A stretch of DNA of 64,000 nt, taken from positions 1,674,001-1,738,000 of the forward strand of contig NZ_OY771649.1 in the NCBI RefSeq assembly GCF_963674925.1, written 5' to 3'. This DNA comes from an uncultured Draconibacterium sp. (GTDB lineage Bacteria > Bacteroidota > Bacteroidia > Bacteroidales > Prolixibacteraceae). The notes under the pieces were generated by a model. The model was not told where the DNA came from, did no database searches, and saw only the letters and a program-made list of their open reading frames with translations. Made by a program: the position numbers and the translations under genes. This document shows, in pieces, positions 56,401 to 64,000 of this stretch (within the stretch, counting starts at the first letter, position 1; every line of letters starts with the position of its first letter).

Positions 56401-56895
56401 ACGGTTCCAGAGATTCAATACGGCTTTGGAGCGTCAGGAGGTTACAAAAACTTTGATTTGTCTTTCTTCTTTCAGGGTAATGGTAGAGTTTCATTCTTTA
56501 TCAACCCGGGAACTGATAACAATGGTATTGCTCCATTTGCATCGAGAAGAAATGCACTATCTTTGATTGCAGGAGACCACTGGTCTGAAACCAATCCTGA
56601 TGTACATGCTTTCTGGCCTCGTTTATCAGTTGATCCGCTTGCTAACAACACGCAAACATCCACCTGGTGGTTAAGAAATGGTGCTTTTCTACGTTTAAAA
56701 ACGGTTGAAATGGGCTACAACATCAAAAGTAAAGGATTTCAAAAGATTGGACTTGACAATGCCAGAATTTATTGTAGTGGTGTAAACCTTTTCGTAGTAA
56801 GTCCATTTAAATTATGGGATCCGGAGATGGGACGTGCAGGATTAGGATATCCGCCGAACCGAAGGTTTAACATTGGTGTTCAATTAGCATTTTAA
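53464..56895 (+). CDS. SusC-family TonB-dependent glycan transporter with signalling domain
   Basis: A 1143-residue outer-membrane transporter. A long basic N-terminus (1-21) precedes the signal (about 22-45); a second Met at residue 22 (53527) could be the start. Next are a Secretin/TonB N-terminal domain (about 48-115, LNLQNATVKQLITQIESQTE), a carboxypeptidase-regulatory-like domain (about 137-215), the plug (about 230-345, LIDGFEASSDDLARL, ILKDASATVLYGARGANGII) and a barrel. The STN domain is what signals to FecR. It imports oligosaccharides captured with SusD, TonB-powered. The substrate is unknown; neighbouring GH92 genes suggest mannose-containing glycans. Confidence 0.95.
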   Translation: MRKSRKRHLFKRKDYVINLKKMKLTLLLSILLCSTGWVSSAAQAKLNLNLQNATVKQLITQIESQTEYFVLYRDEIFQEGQKISIQAENKSIDYVLEELCKQAFVTAEIEDNQIILRKAKATKAEPSQQDQQKVVSGVVTEVDGFPIPGVSIMVLGTSRGTVTNVNGEYNIRVSVSDTLQFSFVGKKPEQVVVKDQNVINVTLYDDETELEEVQVVAFGRQKKESVISSIETVRPAELKQPSSNLTTALAGKIPGIISYQTSGEPGADNAQFFVRGVTTFGYKTNPLILIDGFEASSDDLARLEPDNIESFSILKDASATVLYGARGANGIIIVETKSGREGPAKINVRLESHLATPTQMNELLDGVEYMRLYNEARISRNPLLGAYYSEQKIQSTADGVNPMIYPNIDWYNELFEKSTINKKANFNVSGGGKVATYYVAGSIENETGLLKVDNKNNFNNNIDINRVQLRNNVIIKITPTTRLDTRLQGRFERYNGPNSSAGDIFRMVMNSNPVDFPAVYEPDEAHLLSDHILFGNTFVNGSLKQNPYAEMVRGYEDRNESSITAMATLSQELDFITEGLKLQAKASVNTWSYYSSRRTYSPFYYDLESYNQITGEYKLFELNPEGGQVYLGDVEPGRDASAHYYYEARLNWDREFGNHSLGLMTVGMFEEYLLTAGNSRSIYETLPERNMGNSGRLTYDYDTRYFFEFAYGYNGSEKFSGSKRYGFFPSFGGGWLISNETFWTPMKDIVNTLKLKATWGKVGNDAIAGRQDRFFYLSDISKGGNGYRWGTTFMNEYGGYNINRYANPDITWEVSTKMNLGLEMTFLDDALKIQGDVFKDVRDQIYLQRQNFPASAGLEATISGNVGKVESWGYEASADYQYISPKNWWLTGRANITFATNEYVELDEKEYADEYLKQKGHSISQWWGLIAERLFVDEAEIANSPKQDFGTYQAGDIKYKDVNGDGIVNSNDRVPLGLPTVPEIQYGFGASGGYKNFDLSFFFQGNGRVSFFINPGTDNNGIAPFASRRNALSLIAGDHWSETNPDVHAFWPRLSVDPLANNTQTSTWWLRNGAFLRLKTVEMGYNIKSKGFQKIGLDNARIYCSGVNLFVVSPFKLWDPEMGRAGLGYPPNRRFNIGVQLAF

Positions 56896-56913
56896 TTTTA
56901 AAAAATATTTGAT

Positions 56914-58878
56914 ATGAAAATTTTGAAAAAAATATTCGCAATCATATACATTCTATCTGTAATACCTTCGTGTACAGGATATCTGGATGTTGTTCCTGAT
57001 AATACCATTACACTTGAGGATTTATTTAAAAAGAAAGAAGAAGCATGGGATGCGCTGGCAAAGGTTTATAACTACATGCCAAGGATAGAAAAAACACACG
57101 AAACCATGTGGCTGGCCGGTGATGAGTATATCGGACGACTGGATTATAACGATAACGCATGGGATTTAAGAGGAATAAGGGTAACACGTGGTTTACAAAC
57201 TGCTAACGACCCGCTGCTGGGAAACTGGTCAGGCACAAATGGTGGTAAAAGACTTTACGCCGGAATCCGGCAAGCAAACGTTTTTCTGGATAATATTGAC
57301 AATGTACCGGACATGACTGAAGAGGAGAAAGCGGACTGGAAAGCTCAGGTAAAATTCCTGAAAGCTTATTACAGCTTCTTGTTAGTGCGGAAGTATGGTC
57401 CCATCATCATTGCTGACGAACTGATATCTCCTGATGCTTCTAAAGAAGAATTATTCCAGGAACGTTCGAAAGTGGAAGACTGCTTCGACTACATTATCAC
57501 TCTAATGGACGAAGCCATTCCAGATTTAACAGAAAAAGTTCCTTCAACTTTGCTGGGTCAAGTTGACCAGGTAGTTGCCAAATCCATCAAAGCAAGGGTT
57601 ATGGTATTCAGAGCCAGTCCATTCTATAATGGGAATATGGAATATTTTGGTGATTTTATGGACAAGGATGGCCAACCATTCTTCCCTCTGGTTTACGATA
57701 AAGAAAAATGGAAAGACGCTATTGATGCTATCGACGATGCTATTGAAACATGCGAAGCCAATGGTATTCAGTTATATCATTACGACACACAGCCTTATGT
57801 TTTCGATCGTGAGGATTATGCTGAAAATGATGAGAACGTGCAGAGAATATATGACTTGAGAATGGCCATTACAGATCCCTGGAATGACGAATTAATCTGG
57901 GGGTATTCAAACCTTGATATCTACAACCAGGGCGAGATCGGACATGCAACAAATATGAGATTACCTGATGGTTACGGTGGTGGAATAACAAACACTCCTG
58001 AGTATTCATGGCAATGGCTGGCAGCAACTTACCGCATGGCGGAAAGGTATTACACAAAAAATGGTGTGCCTATTGAAGAAGACCTTACTTTTGATCTGGA
58101 CAAAAAGTGGGAAATCACCACAACTCCCGGAGCTGATGATCCTGAATACACCGAGATGAAGGGTATTATGCAACCAGGTGCCGAAACCATTAATTTGTAC
58201 CTGAATCGTGAACCACGCTTTTACGCCAACCTTGCAATTACAGGAGGTTACTGGCGTACACACGGTGTTCGTATCAATACAAAAATGTATGCAGGTAGCG
58301 ATGGCGGTTTTAACTCATCGCAACATACTACCGACTACTATGAAACCGGTATTGGTATCAAGAAGTTTGTACATATGGAATCAAAATCGGGACACTGGGC
58401 TAGAACGGTAAAGTACCCTTACCCAATTATGCGTTTGGCTGATTTATACCTGATGAAAGCAGAAGCATTAAATGAATATTACGATGCTCCGACACAGGAA
58501 GTTTACGATGCCATAAATTTAGTACGCGAAAGAGCAGGTGTTCCTGATGTTGAAACAGTGTGGGCTGATGCTAGTATCGTAAAGTCTGTAAATAAGCACA
58601 AAAGTAAGGAAGGCATGAGAGATATTATTCTCGCAGAGCGTGGAATTGAATTGGCATTTGAAGGAAGCCGTTTCTGGGATATGTTACGCACAAAACGAGC
58701 AGTTATGGAATTCTCAAGTCCGGTATGGGGCTGGGATTACAGAGGAACAACAGGAGCCAACTTCTTTAATCTTGAAGTAAAACAATCCAGAAGATTTACA
58801 ATAACTGATTGTTTATGGCCTATCGATTTGAATGAAATGAATACCAATTCTAAACTCGTTCAAAATCCTGGATGGTAA
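56914..58878 (+). CDS. SusD/RagB-family glycan-binding lipoprotein
   Basis: A 654-residue surface lipoprotein (Cys20 in IPSCTGYLDVVPDN) that lids the SusC barrel. Helical TPR-like SusD fold: the N-terminal DLFKKKEEAWDALAKVYNYM, a middle region with KSIKARVMVFRASPFYNGN, and the C-terminal RLADLYLMKAEALNEY, AINLVRERAGVPD, ILAERGIELAFEGSRFWDML. Longer than the ~550-residue norm because of loops at about 270-460, which may fit a particular glycan. Starts 18 bp after susC; same operon. Confidence 0.95.
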   Translation: MKILKKIFAIIYILSVIPSCTGYLDVVPDNTITLEDLFKKKEEAWDALAKVYNYMPRIEKTHETMWLAGDEYIGRLDYNDNAWDLRGIRVTRGLQTANDPLLGNWSGTNGGKRLYAGIRQANVFLDNIDNVPDMTEEEKADWKAQVKFLKAYYSFLLVRKYGPIIIADELISPDASKEELFQERSKVEDCFDYIITLMDEAIPDLTEKVPSTLLGQVDQVVAKSIKARVMVFRASPFYNGNMEYFGDFMDKDGQPFFPLVYDKEKWKDAIDAIDDAIETCEANGIQLYHYDTQPYVFDREDYAENDENVQRIYDLRMAITDPWNDELIWGYSNLDIYNQGEIGHATNMRLPDGYGGGITNTPEYSWQWLAATYRMAERYYTKNGVPIEEDLTFDLDKKWEITTTPGADDPEYTEMKGIMQPGAETINLYLNREPRFYANLAITGGYWRTHGVRINTKMYAGSDGGFNSSQHTTDYYETGIGIKKFVHMESKSGHWARTVKYPYPIMRLADLYLMKAEALNEYYDAPTQEVYDAINLVRERAGVPDVETVWADASIVKSVNKHKSKEGMRDIILAERGIELAFEGSRFWDMLRTKRAVMEFSSPVWGWDYRGTTGANFFNLEVKQSRRFTITDCLWPIDLNEMNTNSKLVQNPGW

Positions 58879-59003
58879 TAAAAATTCATTTTAATTAATG
58901 ATCGAAGAGAAAATGATACAAAACTTATATAGCATTTTCAAAACCAAGGATGAATATGGTATATGGAATTATTGAGTTCTTCGAGAATAAAATATGTGAA
59001 ATT

Positions 59004-60278
59004 ATGAAAATAAAGATTAATTTATTAATAGTAGCTGCGTTCGTTACACTATTGTTTTCCTGTGAAGAAGAAACAATAAATTTAGGGAAAAGCGATGACA
59101 AAACTCCCCCGGATCAGCCCACTGAGATTACTTATACTCCCCTATATGGTGGAGCCAGGTTTCACTATACAGTTCCTGGTGATGAAGACCTGTTGAATAT
59201 TGAAGCCAGGTATACCAATAAAGATGGGCAATCCTTTTCATTTGCAGCATCGTATTTTGTTGACTCTCTCGATATCTACGGATTTGGAGACACAATCAAC
59301 TATGATGTTGAGATATACGCTGTAGACAGAGCAGGAAATAAATCTGAACCGGTTATAGTAAGTGTAAAACCACTGGAATCGGCTATTGCCCGTGTAACAA
59401 ATTCACTGGATGTGAAACCGGCATTTGGCGCTTTCTTTATCGATTGGGAAAATGAGCTGGAACAAAGTATCAATGTCTATGTAGATTTTAGTTACACTCA
59501 GAATGGTGAGGGAAAACAATTCACATCTGTTTTCTCATCCAACTTAGAAACCGATCGTCGTTATGTTGAAGATCTGGATCTAGGACAGGACGAACCTGTT
59601 AGTGTAGAAATCCGTGTTTCTGATATTTACGGTAACATTTCAGATCCGGTAGATATGGGACAAATCACATTACTTAAGGATGGAGTGATCGAAAAAGACA
59701 ACTGGTTTCTTCCTTTGGCAAACGATTCAATAGGTGGTGTTCCTCAGGCATTTGGAGACAATGTAGAAGGACGACTGGTTAGTGTTGTTGATGGAATTAT
59801 TGATGAAGGTTCCAACCTAAACTTTATGCATACTGGTGGTAGAGGCCGCACAGGTAATAGCGCAGATGGGAATATGCCATGGAATGTTATTATCGATTTA
59901 GGTGATTACTATGAACTAAGCCGGATTCTTACTCATCAACGTCATATGGACTTCTGCGGAGATCTTTGCCAAGGTCAATATTACCGTGGCGAGAATGTAG
60001 GTATCTTTAGAGTATACATTTTCGACGATACAACCCAGGAATGGGAGTTAATTACCGAAAATAAAATTAAACAGCCTGTTGGATTGAGTGAACTTGAAAT
60101 CGTAAAACAAGGGAAAGAGGGCGATATGGCCTACATGTTCCCCGATGATCCGCAATATACAAAACCAACTCGCTGGGTTCGTTACGAAGCAGTAAAAGGC
60201 TTTGGAGGAAACTATACACTTGACGGTGGTAACTGTCTGTCTGAAATTACATACTATGGTAAAAAAAGCGGCAGTTAG
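59004..60278 (+). CDS. DUF4959/DUF5126/DUF5000 surface lipoprotein
   Basis: A 424-residue lipoprotein. I start at the ATG at 59004, which gives a proper signal with lipobox LLFSC (Cys20) and an acidic tail (EEETINLG); the frame reaches back to 58950. Three domains: DUF4959 (about 30-120, PLYGGARFHYTVPGDEDLLN), DUF5126 (about 125-230) and DUF5000, a discoidin-like fold (about 255-422, MPWNVIIDLGDYYELSRIL). Such proteins follow susCD in many loci and are thought to help bind glycan at the cell surface. Fourth structural gene of the operon. Confidence 0.88.
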   Translation: MKIKINLLIVAAFVTLLFSCEEETINLGKSDDKTPPDQPTEITYTPLYGGARFHYTVPGDEDLLNIEARYTNKDGQSFSFAASYFVDSLDIYGFGDTINYDVEIYAVDRAGNKSEPVIVSVKPLESAIARVTNSLDVKPAFGAFFIDWENELEQSINVYVDFSYTQNGEGKQFTSVFSSNLETDRRYVEDLDLGQDEPVSVEIRVSDIYGNISDPVDMGQITLLKDGVIEKDNWFLPLANDSIGGVPQAFGDNVEGRLVSVVDGIIDEGSNLNFMHTGGRGRTGNSADGNMPWNVIIDLGDYYELSRILTHQRHMDFCGDLCQGQYYRGENVGIFRVYIFDDTTQEWELITENKIKQPVGLSELEIVKQGKEGDMAYMFPDDPQYTKPTRWVRYEAVKGFGGNYTLDGGNCLSEITYYGKKSGS

Positions 60279-60312
60279 TTTTATCTAACAATGAATATAA
60301 ATATCTGAACAT

Positions 60313-61962
60313 ATGAGAAATATAATATTATCACTAATAGTCTTACTTGCTTTTATATGGTCATGCGATGACATGTACGAAAAGCAGGAAATGTATGAAG
60401 GAGAAATTGTTTATCCTGCCAAATACGATACCGTTATTGGTTATATCGGATTTGAAAGGGTTGAAATTGACCTGATGAGTGTTGGCCGAATTCCAAGCAG
60501 CCAGATAAATCTTGGAAAAGCTGAAAAAACCAAAATTACATACGATGATCAGGAAATCATTATCGATTCTTTGGTGTCGTGGGTAAATATTACTGGGCTT
60601 ACGCAATCTAAGCTTTATCGTTTTAAAATAACTACAGTTGATGAATACGGAAACGAATCTGTTCCACAGGAAATAGCATTGATTCCATATACCAATACTG
60701 ATTTAGCCCGGGTTGCAGTTAGCCCGCCGAGAGTAATGGCCTCACCTTCCGCTGCAGTTGTAGATTGGCCTAACGGAATATCATCAGTGCTAATGGACTA
60801 CTATGGTTTAAAATTTAGCTATACCGATAAGAATGGCGAAATGCAAGGTGGGGAAAGAGGTGAAGATTCACGGTTTTTTGTTGGAAATCTGGAAGCAGGT
60901 GAACCTGTTAACATTGACATGGAATACAAAATAATTCCAATTGTTAACCGCACTCCTATTTTGGATACCGTTATTTTTAATGATGAATTATTAATCAACA
61001 TGCCAACGAGCTCTACGGAATTTTCTCCGGCAGAGAGAGATATCCTGCAAGCAAATGGGGTAACAGTTTTTACTGCTGATGGAGTTTCTGAATTTGAAGA
61101 GTTGGTATATCCCGTTCATGCGAATTCGCTGCAGGATATCTTTTACTTTCCAAATTTGAAAGTACTGGATCTAACGGGTAGCGATTTGTTTAAATTACCT
61201 GAATTAGAGTATGATAGAAATACCATTCAGGACGTTGTAGGTGGCGGCGATTATACACCATATATCAGAAAAGCAGGGAATATTTCGTCCGGTGACCAGC
61301 AAGCATTAAAAGACCTTTTAGAAGCAGGGATTCTTGACAAAGTGTACTATTATCCACATTCAATGGGATTGGATGATTTGCTTGCTCCTTTTGTTGAAAG
61401 CGGAGTCGTAGAATTGGTAGAAACGCCCGAATCTGTTATGATGGACAATCAGTTCCACCTGGACGGAATTGTACAGGACTGGAATTGGTGGCTAGATTAT
61501 GAGTACCTGCCAAGCGATTACCCCGATGGAGATGGACTGCAGAATGTTTACAAAATTATTCCAAGAAGAACAAGTGCGTCGTTTGTTTTTGCTTTGCCAA
61601 AAGAGTACCAGTTTAATGTTGAAGAATATAAATACTTAAAATTTAGTATTTATACTCCTGCTGCAAGTGATCTTGTTGGTACCTATGAACCTTTCAAAAG
61701 GTTATGGCCACGAATCATGAATAGCATGTGGTCATTTGGAGGCAATAGCAACTTTGGCCAGGAATACTGGGAAATACCTCGTTTCTATATTCCGGATGAA
61801 GAACTTCATCAGTGGACTGAAATTACTTTAGATTTATCTGAAGCCCTGAACAGACACAACAGGGTTATTGTACTCAACATTGGAGGAGAACCTTGGGTTG
61901 ATTTCAATCCGCCAGTTGATTTAGTTTATTATTTCGCAAACATACGTTTCGAGAAAGAATAA
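60313..61962 (+). CDS. DUF4998 surface lipoprotein
   Basis: A 549-residue lipoprotein (lipobox FIWSC, Cys18, then DDMYEKQE). The N-terminal half is DUF4998-like with two fibronectin-type repeats (about 30-225; the RIPSSQINLGKAEKTKITYD strand pattern). A leucine-rich-like short piece (FPNLKVLDLTGSDLFKLPEL, about 275-295) follows, and the C-terminal 180 residues form a beta-rich region ending in ANIRFEKE that may bind carbohydrate. It follows the DUF5000 gene by 34 bp and closes the operon before a terminator. No catalytic motif seen. Confidence 0.82.
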   Translation: MRNIILSLIVLLAFIWSCDDMYEKQEMYEGEIVYPAKYDTVIGYIGFERVEIDLMSVGRIPSSQINLGKAEKTKITYDDQEIIIDSLVSWVNITGLTQSKLYRFKITTVDEYGNESVPQEIALIPYTNTDLARVAVSPPRVMASPSAAVVDWPNGISSVLMDYYGLKFSYTDKNGEMQGGERGEDSRFFVGNLEAGEPVNIDMEYKIIPIVNRTPILDTVIFNDELLINMPTSSTEFSPAERDILQANGVTVFTADGVSEFEELVYPVHANSLQDIFYFPNLKVLDLTGSDLFKLPELEYDRNTIQDVVGGGDYTPYIRKAGNISSGDQQALKDLLEAGILDKVYYYPHSMGLDDLLAPFVESGVVELVETPESVMMDNQFHLDGIVQDWNWWLDYEYLPSDYPDGDGLQNVYKIIPRRTSASFVFALPKEYQFNVEEYKYLKFSIYTPAASDLVGTYEPFKRLWPRIMNSMWSFGGNSNFGQEYWEIPRFYIPDEELHQWTEITLDLSEALNRHNRVIVLNIGGEPWVDFNPPVDLVYYFANIRFEKE

Positions 61963-62014
61963 ATAAGAAAATCGTATAACGCTCCCAAACCAACTAAATC
62001 TTTATTATAAGGCG

Positions 62015-62045
62015 ATTCCTTCCAGTTCTCTGGAAGGAATTTTCT
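62015..62045 (+). terminator. terminator of the SusCD operon
   Basis: ATTCCTTCCAG (62015-62025) pairs with CTGGAAGGAAT (62030-62040), loop TTCT, followed by TTTCTTTTT. It is 52 bp after the last lipoprotein stop. The rest of the 61963-62262 gap shows no other feature. Confidence 0.87.
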
Positions 62046-62262
62046 TTTTATTACCTTTTGTTCGAAGACATTTTCCACGTTGTAAAAATCCATTCCCATC
62101 CCGGTGAAAGTACTTTCTTATAAATACCAATTTACAAAACACCTCCCTACTCTTTCGATCATCATTTTTCAAATAACTCCACGAGCTGTAAATAATACCA
62201 CCAACTAAACCTTATTGTCCTGCATTGCGTTTTACATCAATAACCTTTGAAATTAAACGATT

Positions 62263-62646
62263 ATGCAAAGTAACGCAGTAGGCTGGTTTGAAGTGCCGGT
62301 TACCGACATGGACCGGGCCATTAAATTTTATGAAACAGTATTGGATATCAAACTCGATCGTAATCAAATGGGCCCATTGGACATGGCCTGGTTTCCAATG
62401 ACCGATGAAAGTTACGGTTCCGCCGGATCGCTGGTATGCCACCCGGAGTTTTATAAGCCATCGGCCGAAGGTGTTGTTATTTATTTTACAGCACACTCGG
62501 GCGACCTGAGTAATGAACTTTCGCGTGTTGAAGAAGCAGGAGGTCAGGTGCTGCAGCCCAAAACAAAAATCTCGGACGAGTACGGTTTTATGGCCTTGCT
62601 TATCGACAGCGAGGGCAACCGGATAGCTTTGCACTCAAGGGAATAG
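62263..62646 (+). CDS. VOC-family (glyoxalase-like) protein
   Basis: A 127-residue cytoplasmic protein of the vicinal-oxygen-chelate fold: paired beta-alpha-beta-beta-beta units with VGWFEVPVTDMDRAIKFYET (1st unit) and GVVIYFTAHSGDLSNELSRV (2nd unit), ending DSEGNRIALHS. The family includes metal-dependent glyoxalases, dioxygenases and resistance proteins; here the metal ligands are not evident beyond the terminal EGNRIALHS segment, and the substrate is unknown. It stands alone. Confidence 0.85.
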   Translation: MQSNAVGWFEVPVTDMDRAIKFYETVLDIKLDRNQMGPLDMAWFPMTDESYGSAGSLVCHPEFYKPSAEGVVIYFTAHSGDLSNELSRVEEAGGQVLQPKTKISDEYGFMALLIDSEGNRIALHSRE

Positions 62647-62750
62647 ATTTGGTATTATGTGCATTTTGTTATCCGCTTTAGTCCCCTGAAATTTTATAAT
62701 TCTCCCCTGGTTTTTCAGACCACGCCCCTTGGGAATTAGATGCTGGATGC

Positions 62751-62769
62751 CCCGACGCTTACGGTCGGG
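62751..62769. repeat. small GC-rich palindrome
   Basis: CCCGAC (62751-62756) and GTCGGG (62764-62769) form a hairpin in a spacer whose surroundings (GATGCTGGATGCC and CTGGATACTGGATG) also contain short direct repeats. Looks like a REP-type remnant. Confidence 0.35.
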
Positions 62770-62822
62770 ATTTGGCTGCGGCCGATTTTCAATTCGCTTC
62801 GCTCAACTGGATACTGGATGTG

Positions 62823-62869
62823 AAAAAAGGATGTCATCTTTATTTTCAGTGTATAGAAAGATGACATCC
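62823..62869 (-). terminator. tilS terminator
   Basis: A 13-pair stem, GGATGTCATCTTT (62829-62841) with AAAGATGACATCC (62857-62869). On the minus strand it is followed by TTTTTT (62828-62823), and it starts 36 bp after the tilS stop. Confidence 0.85.
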
Positions 62870-62905
62870 CTGAATTACTGCATGAAGCATGACGCATGCG
62901 GGCTT

Positions 62906-64000
62906 CTACGCCATCACAATTTTAAGCACCTGTTTTGTTGATGGTGTTACTTTAAAACGATTGTCCAGTCTGTGCCCCATAATCCAGACAATCTTTTTAC
63001 CACTACACAGTAGCCAGGTGTTCTCCTTTTCGTGCAGCGGCATTTTCCGGTCGATAAAAAAGTCGCTTACCTTTTTAAAACCTGTCATTCCCAGTGGCTG
63101 AAAATAATCGCCTTGCTGCCATTTGCGCATCAATAACGGAAATTCCACCTCATCCAAATCAACACAGGCAATAGTTGGAGCTTTAATGATCGAAAAATCT
63201 TTGGCATCCAAACGTTCAATCGAAATATCAAAAGGTGCAAACAGTTCTATATCGTCCTCTTCAATGTAGTATACACGGTCTTCATCGTTCGTCAGTTCCT
63301 GAATAAATAAGGCATCGCGATCTTTTACCAGCCGGTGTGTTTTTGAGAAAAACTGTTTGCCTGAATGAGTTTCCAGGCTTTGAAAAACCGAATCAACAAT
63401 ACCGGCGTTAAAACCATAACCCGAAAGAATCTCCAACAAAACAGTTTTACCATGTGGCAAATTTTGTAAGGCCGGAATAGAAATTAGCGTCTGCCCATTT
63501 TCTTCGGTCAACACCGCCTGTATCTCACCTCCAATGGCATCCTCATAAACATCATATGCCGCCTTCAGGTTGTCGACACTGCCCATAAAATTCTTTTTAA
63601 AAGCCGGATTTAACTCCGAAAACAAAGGCAGAATTTTATGCCGCAAAAAATTTCGTTGGAAAACTACTTCGTTGTTCGACGAATCTTCACGGTAGGAAAT
63701 ATAGTTTTCGGCAGCATACTTTTCAATGTCTTCGCGGTTTGCAAATAACAACGGACGTATCAGTTTCCCTTTTTTCTCCTTTATACCGGTAAGGCCTCTG
63801 ATTCCGGTTTTCCGCGACAGGTTTAAAAAGAAAGTTTCGATCAGATCGTCCTGATGATGAGCCGTTACAATACAATCGTATTCATACTCTTTGCGTATGC
63901 GCTCGAAAAAATCGTAGCGCAACTCGCGCGCCGCCATTTCAATTGAAATCCCTTTTAGTGATGCGTATTCTTTTGTATCGAAAGTTTCAAAGTGAGCCAA
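62906..64000 (-). CDS. tilS: tRNA(Ile)-lysidine synthase, N-terminus outside window
   Basis: The C-terminal 364 residues of TilS, which converts C34 of the AUA-reading tRNA-Ile to lysidine, an essential step. Seen: the end of the ATP-pyrophosphatase domain (SIEMAARELRYDFFERI, VTAHHQDDLIETFFLNLSR, GLTGIKEKKGKLIRPLL), the linker helices with NFLRHKILPLFSELNP, and the C-terminal TilS domain (GMTGFKKVSDFFIDRKMPL). The SGGxDS P-loop lies beyond the right edge, so the gene is truncated there; the TTG at the edge is an internal Leu codon. Confidence 0.93.
   Translation of the reverse strand: MAHFETFDTKEYASLKGISIEMAARELRYDFFERIRKEYEYDCIVTAHHQDDLIETFFLNLSRKTGIRGLTGIKEKKGKLIRPLLFANREDIEKYAAENYISYREDSSNNEVVFQRNFLRHKILPLFSELNPAFKKNFMGSVDNLKAAYDVYEDAIGGEIQAVLTEENGQTLISIPALQNLPHGKTVLLEILSGYGFNAGIVDSVFQSLETHSGKQFFSKTHRLVKDRDALFIQELTNDEDRVYYIEEDDIELFAPFDISIERLDAKDFSIIKAPTIACVDLDEVEFPLLMRKWQQGDYFQPLGMTGFKKVSDFFIDRKMPLHEKENTWLLCSGKKIVWIMGHRLDNRFKVTPSTKQVLKIVMA

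Overview
The window looks like a piece of a Bacteroidota chromosome, probably a marine or anaerobic member of the Marinilabiliales. That placement is inferred from gene content, not proven. The supports are SusC/SusD outer-membrane uptake genes behind an ECF sigma/FecR pair, DUF4625/DUF4959/DUF4998 lipoproteins with acidic residues after the lipid cysteine, UxaE-type tagaturonate epimerase, a fused E1 2-oxoacid dehydrogenase, AT-rich spacers lacking strong Shine-Dalgarno sites, and several TAnnTTTG (-7) promoter boxes. No rRNA, tRNA, insertion sequence, phage gene or CRISPR array was found.

Layout. 1-6.1 kb: an LtaS-like membrane phosphotransferase cut by the left edge, a secreted TPR protein, and an MG2-type protein carrying a TonB plug domain without a barrel. 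6.1-6.6 kb: a gene-free convergent gap holding a regular array, in which the heptamer TGCGAGG recurs every 21 bp six times and then recurs inverted five times at the same period. Beside it is an unrecognised 235-residue helical protein. 7.5-11.9 kb: a Fur-family regulator, a Cys/His-rich small protein, a ZnuD-like TonB receptor and two DUF4625 lipoproteins form a probable metal (zinc) uptake operon with a 7-1-7 operator in front. 12.2-18.8 kb: a GH78 rhamnosidase, then a tandem pair of M14 peptidases, one of which has lost every catalytic residue. 18.8-19.5 kb: a gene-free stretch with two look-alike promoter-terminator cassettes, candidates for small RNAs. 19.5-28 kb: a HAD phosphatase, then a hexuronate catabolic operon with a TRAP transporter (uxaE, uxaC, kdgK, eda, dctP-dctQ-dctM) with palindromic operators at two promoters. 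28-39 kb: two GH2 galactosidases and a GH20 hexosaminidase, with a methyltransferase and an RNase H between. 39.7-46.4 kb: the fused E1 dehydrogenase followed by two DUF3857 transglutaminase-like genes, with a second copy of the end of the E1 gene lying 4.2 kb downstream. 46.5-62 kb: two GH92 genes and an ECF sigma/FecR/SusC/SusD/DUF4959/DUF4998 locus. 62-64 kb: a VOC protein and the C-terminal part of tilS.

How the genes may work together. GH2, GH20 and GH92 activities together are what is needed to trim N-glycans or mannan-rich glycoproteins (galactose, then GlcNAc, then mannose). The SusCD system with its sigma/anti-sigma switch would import the products; this is inference. The uxa/kdg operon would take galacturonate and glucuronate to 2-keto-3-deoxygluconate and then pyruvate; mannonate dehydratase and fructuronate reductase must lie elsewhere.

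The most unusual items are the 21-bp dyad array, the duplicated E1 gene tail bracketing two genes, the twin small-RNA cassettes, the dead/live M14 pair, and the Glu-to-Gln change in the second GH92.
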